Assembly (NCBI RefSeq): GCF_026342735.1
Contig: NZ_JAPEMM010000001.1
Span: 4,898,001 to 4,962,000 of the forward strand
Source of the DNA: Streptomyces sp. NBC_00193
GTDB lineage: Bacteria; Actinomycetota; Actinomycetes; Streptomycetales; Streptomycetaceae
Length of the DNA stretch: 64,000 nucleotides
Direction: 5' to 3'
Position 1 is the stretch's first letter. Each line of letters opens with the position of its first letter. This document shows, piece by piece, positions 63,985 to 64,000 of this stretch. Below the pieces are notes generated by a model. That model did no database searches and was not told where the DNA came from. It was given only the letters and a program-made list of their open reading frames with translations. The position numbers and the translations under genes were made by a program.

Positions 63985-64000
63985 CGCCCGGAGGGGCGCC

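Overview
This is a 64 kb piece of a high-GC actinobacterial chromosome, almost certainly from Streptomyces or a very close relative. Evidence for this is third-position GC bias throughout, a two-domain chaplin with an LAxTG sorting signal, WhiA, mycothiol-type DinB-fold proteins, an OpcA-partnered Zwf, and the linked order uvrB - terD - terC - uvrA - uvrC - rapZ - yvcK - whiA - gap - pgk - tpiA - secG - rbpA-like - pgi, followed on the other strand by pgl - opcA - zwf - tal - tkt and by divergent ctaB. I see no rRNA, tRNA, CRISPR array, transposase or phage gene. It reads as stable core chromosome with small accessory insertions.

Layout. 1-4.4 kb: end of a PAC2 protein, coaE, a TPR protein, a small membrane protein, and a divergent pair made of a secreted protein and a membrane-tethered HTH regulator. 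4.6-8.7 kb: a translationally coupled SNF2 helicase and SWIM zinc-finger protein. 8.7-14.5 kb: HAD-like protein, long chaplin, DUF2293 protein, cupin, WGR/beta-propeller protein, degenerate uridine-kinase-like protein, lipoprotein. 14.5-16.4 kb: pseudouridine catabolism (psuG-psuK). 16.4-20.3 kb: a dispersed palindrome, cupin, MFS exporter, alkyltransferase, secreted glycerophosphodiesterase. 20.6-22.7 kb: uvrB. 22.8-26.7 kb: a metal/stress cluster of two TerD-domain proteins and a yybP-ykoY manganese riboswitch driving terC. 26.8-30.9 kb: secreted serine hydrolase, MHS-type transporter, MBL-fold hydrolase, DinB-fold enzyme. 31-34 kb: uvrA. 34.2-36.5 kb: oxidoreductase/TetR divergon with duplicated operators, PfkB sugar kinase. 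36.6-39.8 kb: Tat-exported Rieske lipoprotein, XRE regulator, secreted papain-like protease and its membrane-anchored partner. 39.9-45 kb: uvrC-rapZ-yvcK-whiA with a strong terminator. 45.1-48 kb: secreted M14 carboxypeptidase. 48.3-54.1 kb: gap, pgk-tpiA, secG, rbpA-like, pgi. 54.2-61.1 kb: the oxidative and non-oxidative pentose phosphate operon tkt-tal-zwf-opcA-pgl. 61.4-64 kb: ctaB, a small conserved protein, and an amidohydrolase-like protein that has lost metal ligands.

How the genes work together. UvrA, UvrB and UvrC give complete nucleotide excision repair. Gap, Pgk, TpiA and Pgi meet Zwf, Pgl, Tal and Tkt head-on, so triose, hexose and pentose metabolism sit in one block. RapZ-YvcK-WhiA couples envelope and carbon signalling to sporulation, and the chaplin supplies aerial hyphal surface. 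The most informative non-coding feature is the terC leader. Its P1 3' strand can pair either within the aptamer or with the terC Shine-Dalgarno, which predicts a translational manganese ON switch. Other notable signals are several start codons with a TA-N3-T box 6-7 nt upstream and no Shine-Dalgarno (probable leaderless mRNAs), three copies of one intergenic palindrome family, and several enzymes with substituted catalytic motifs.
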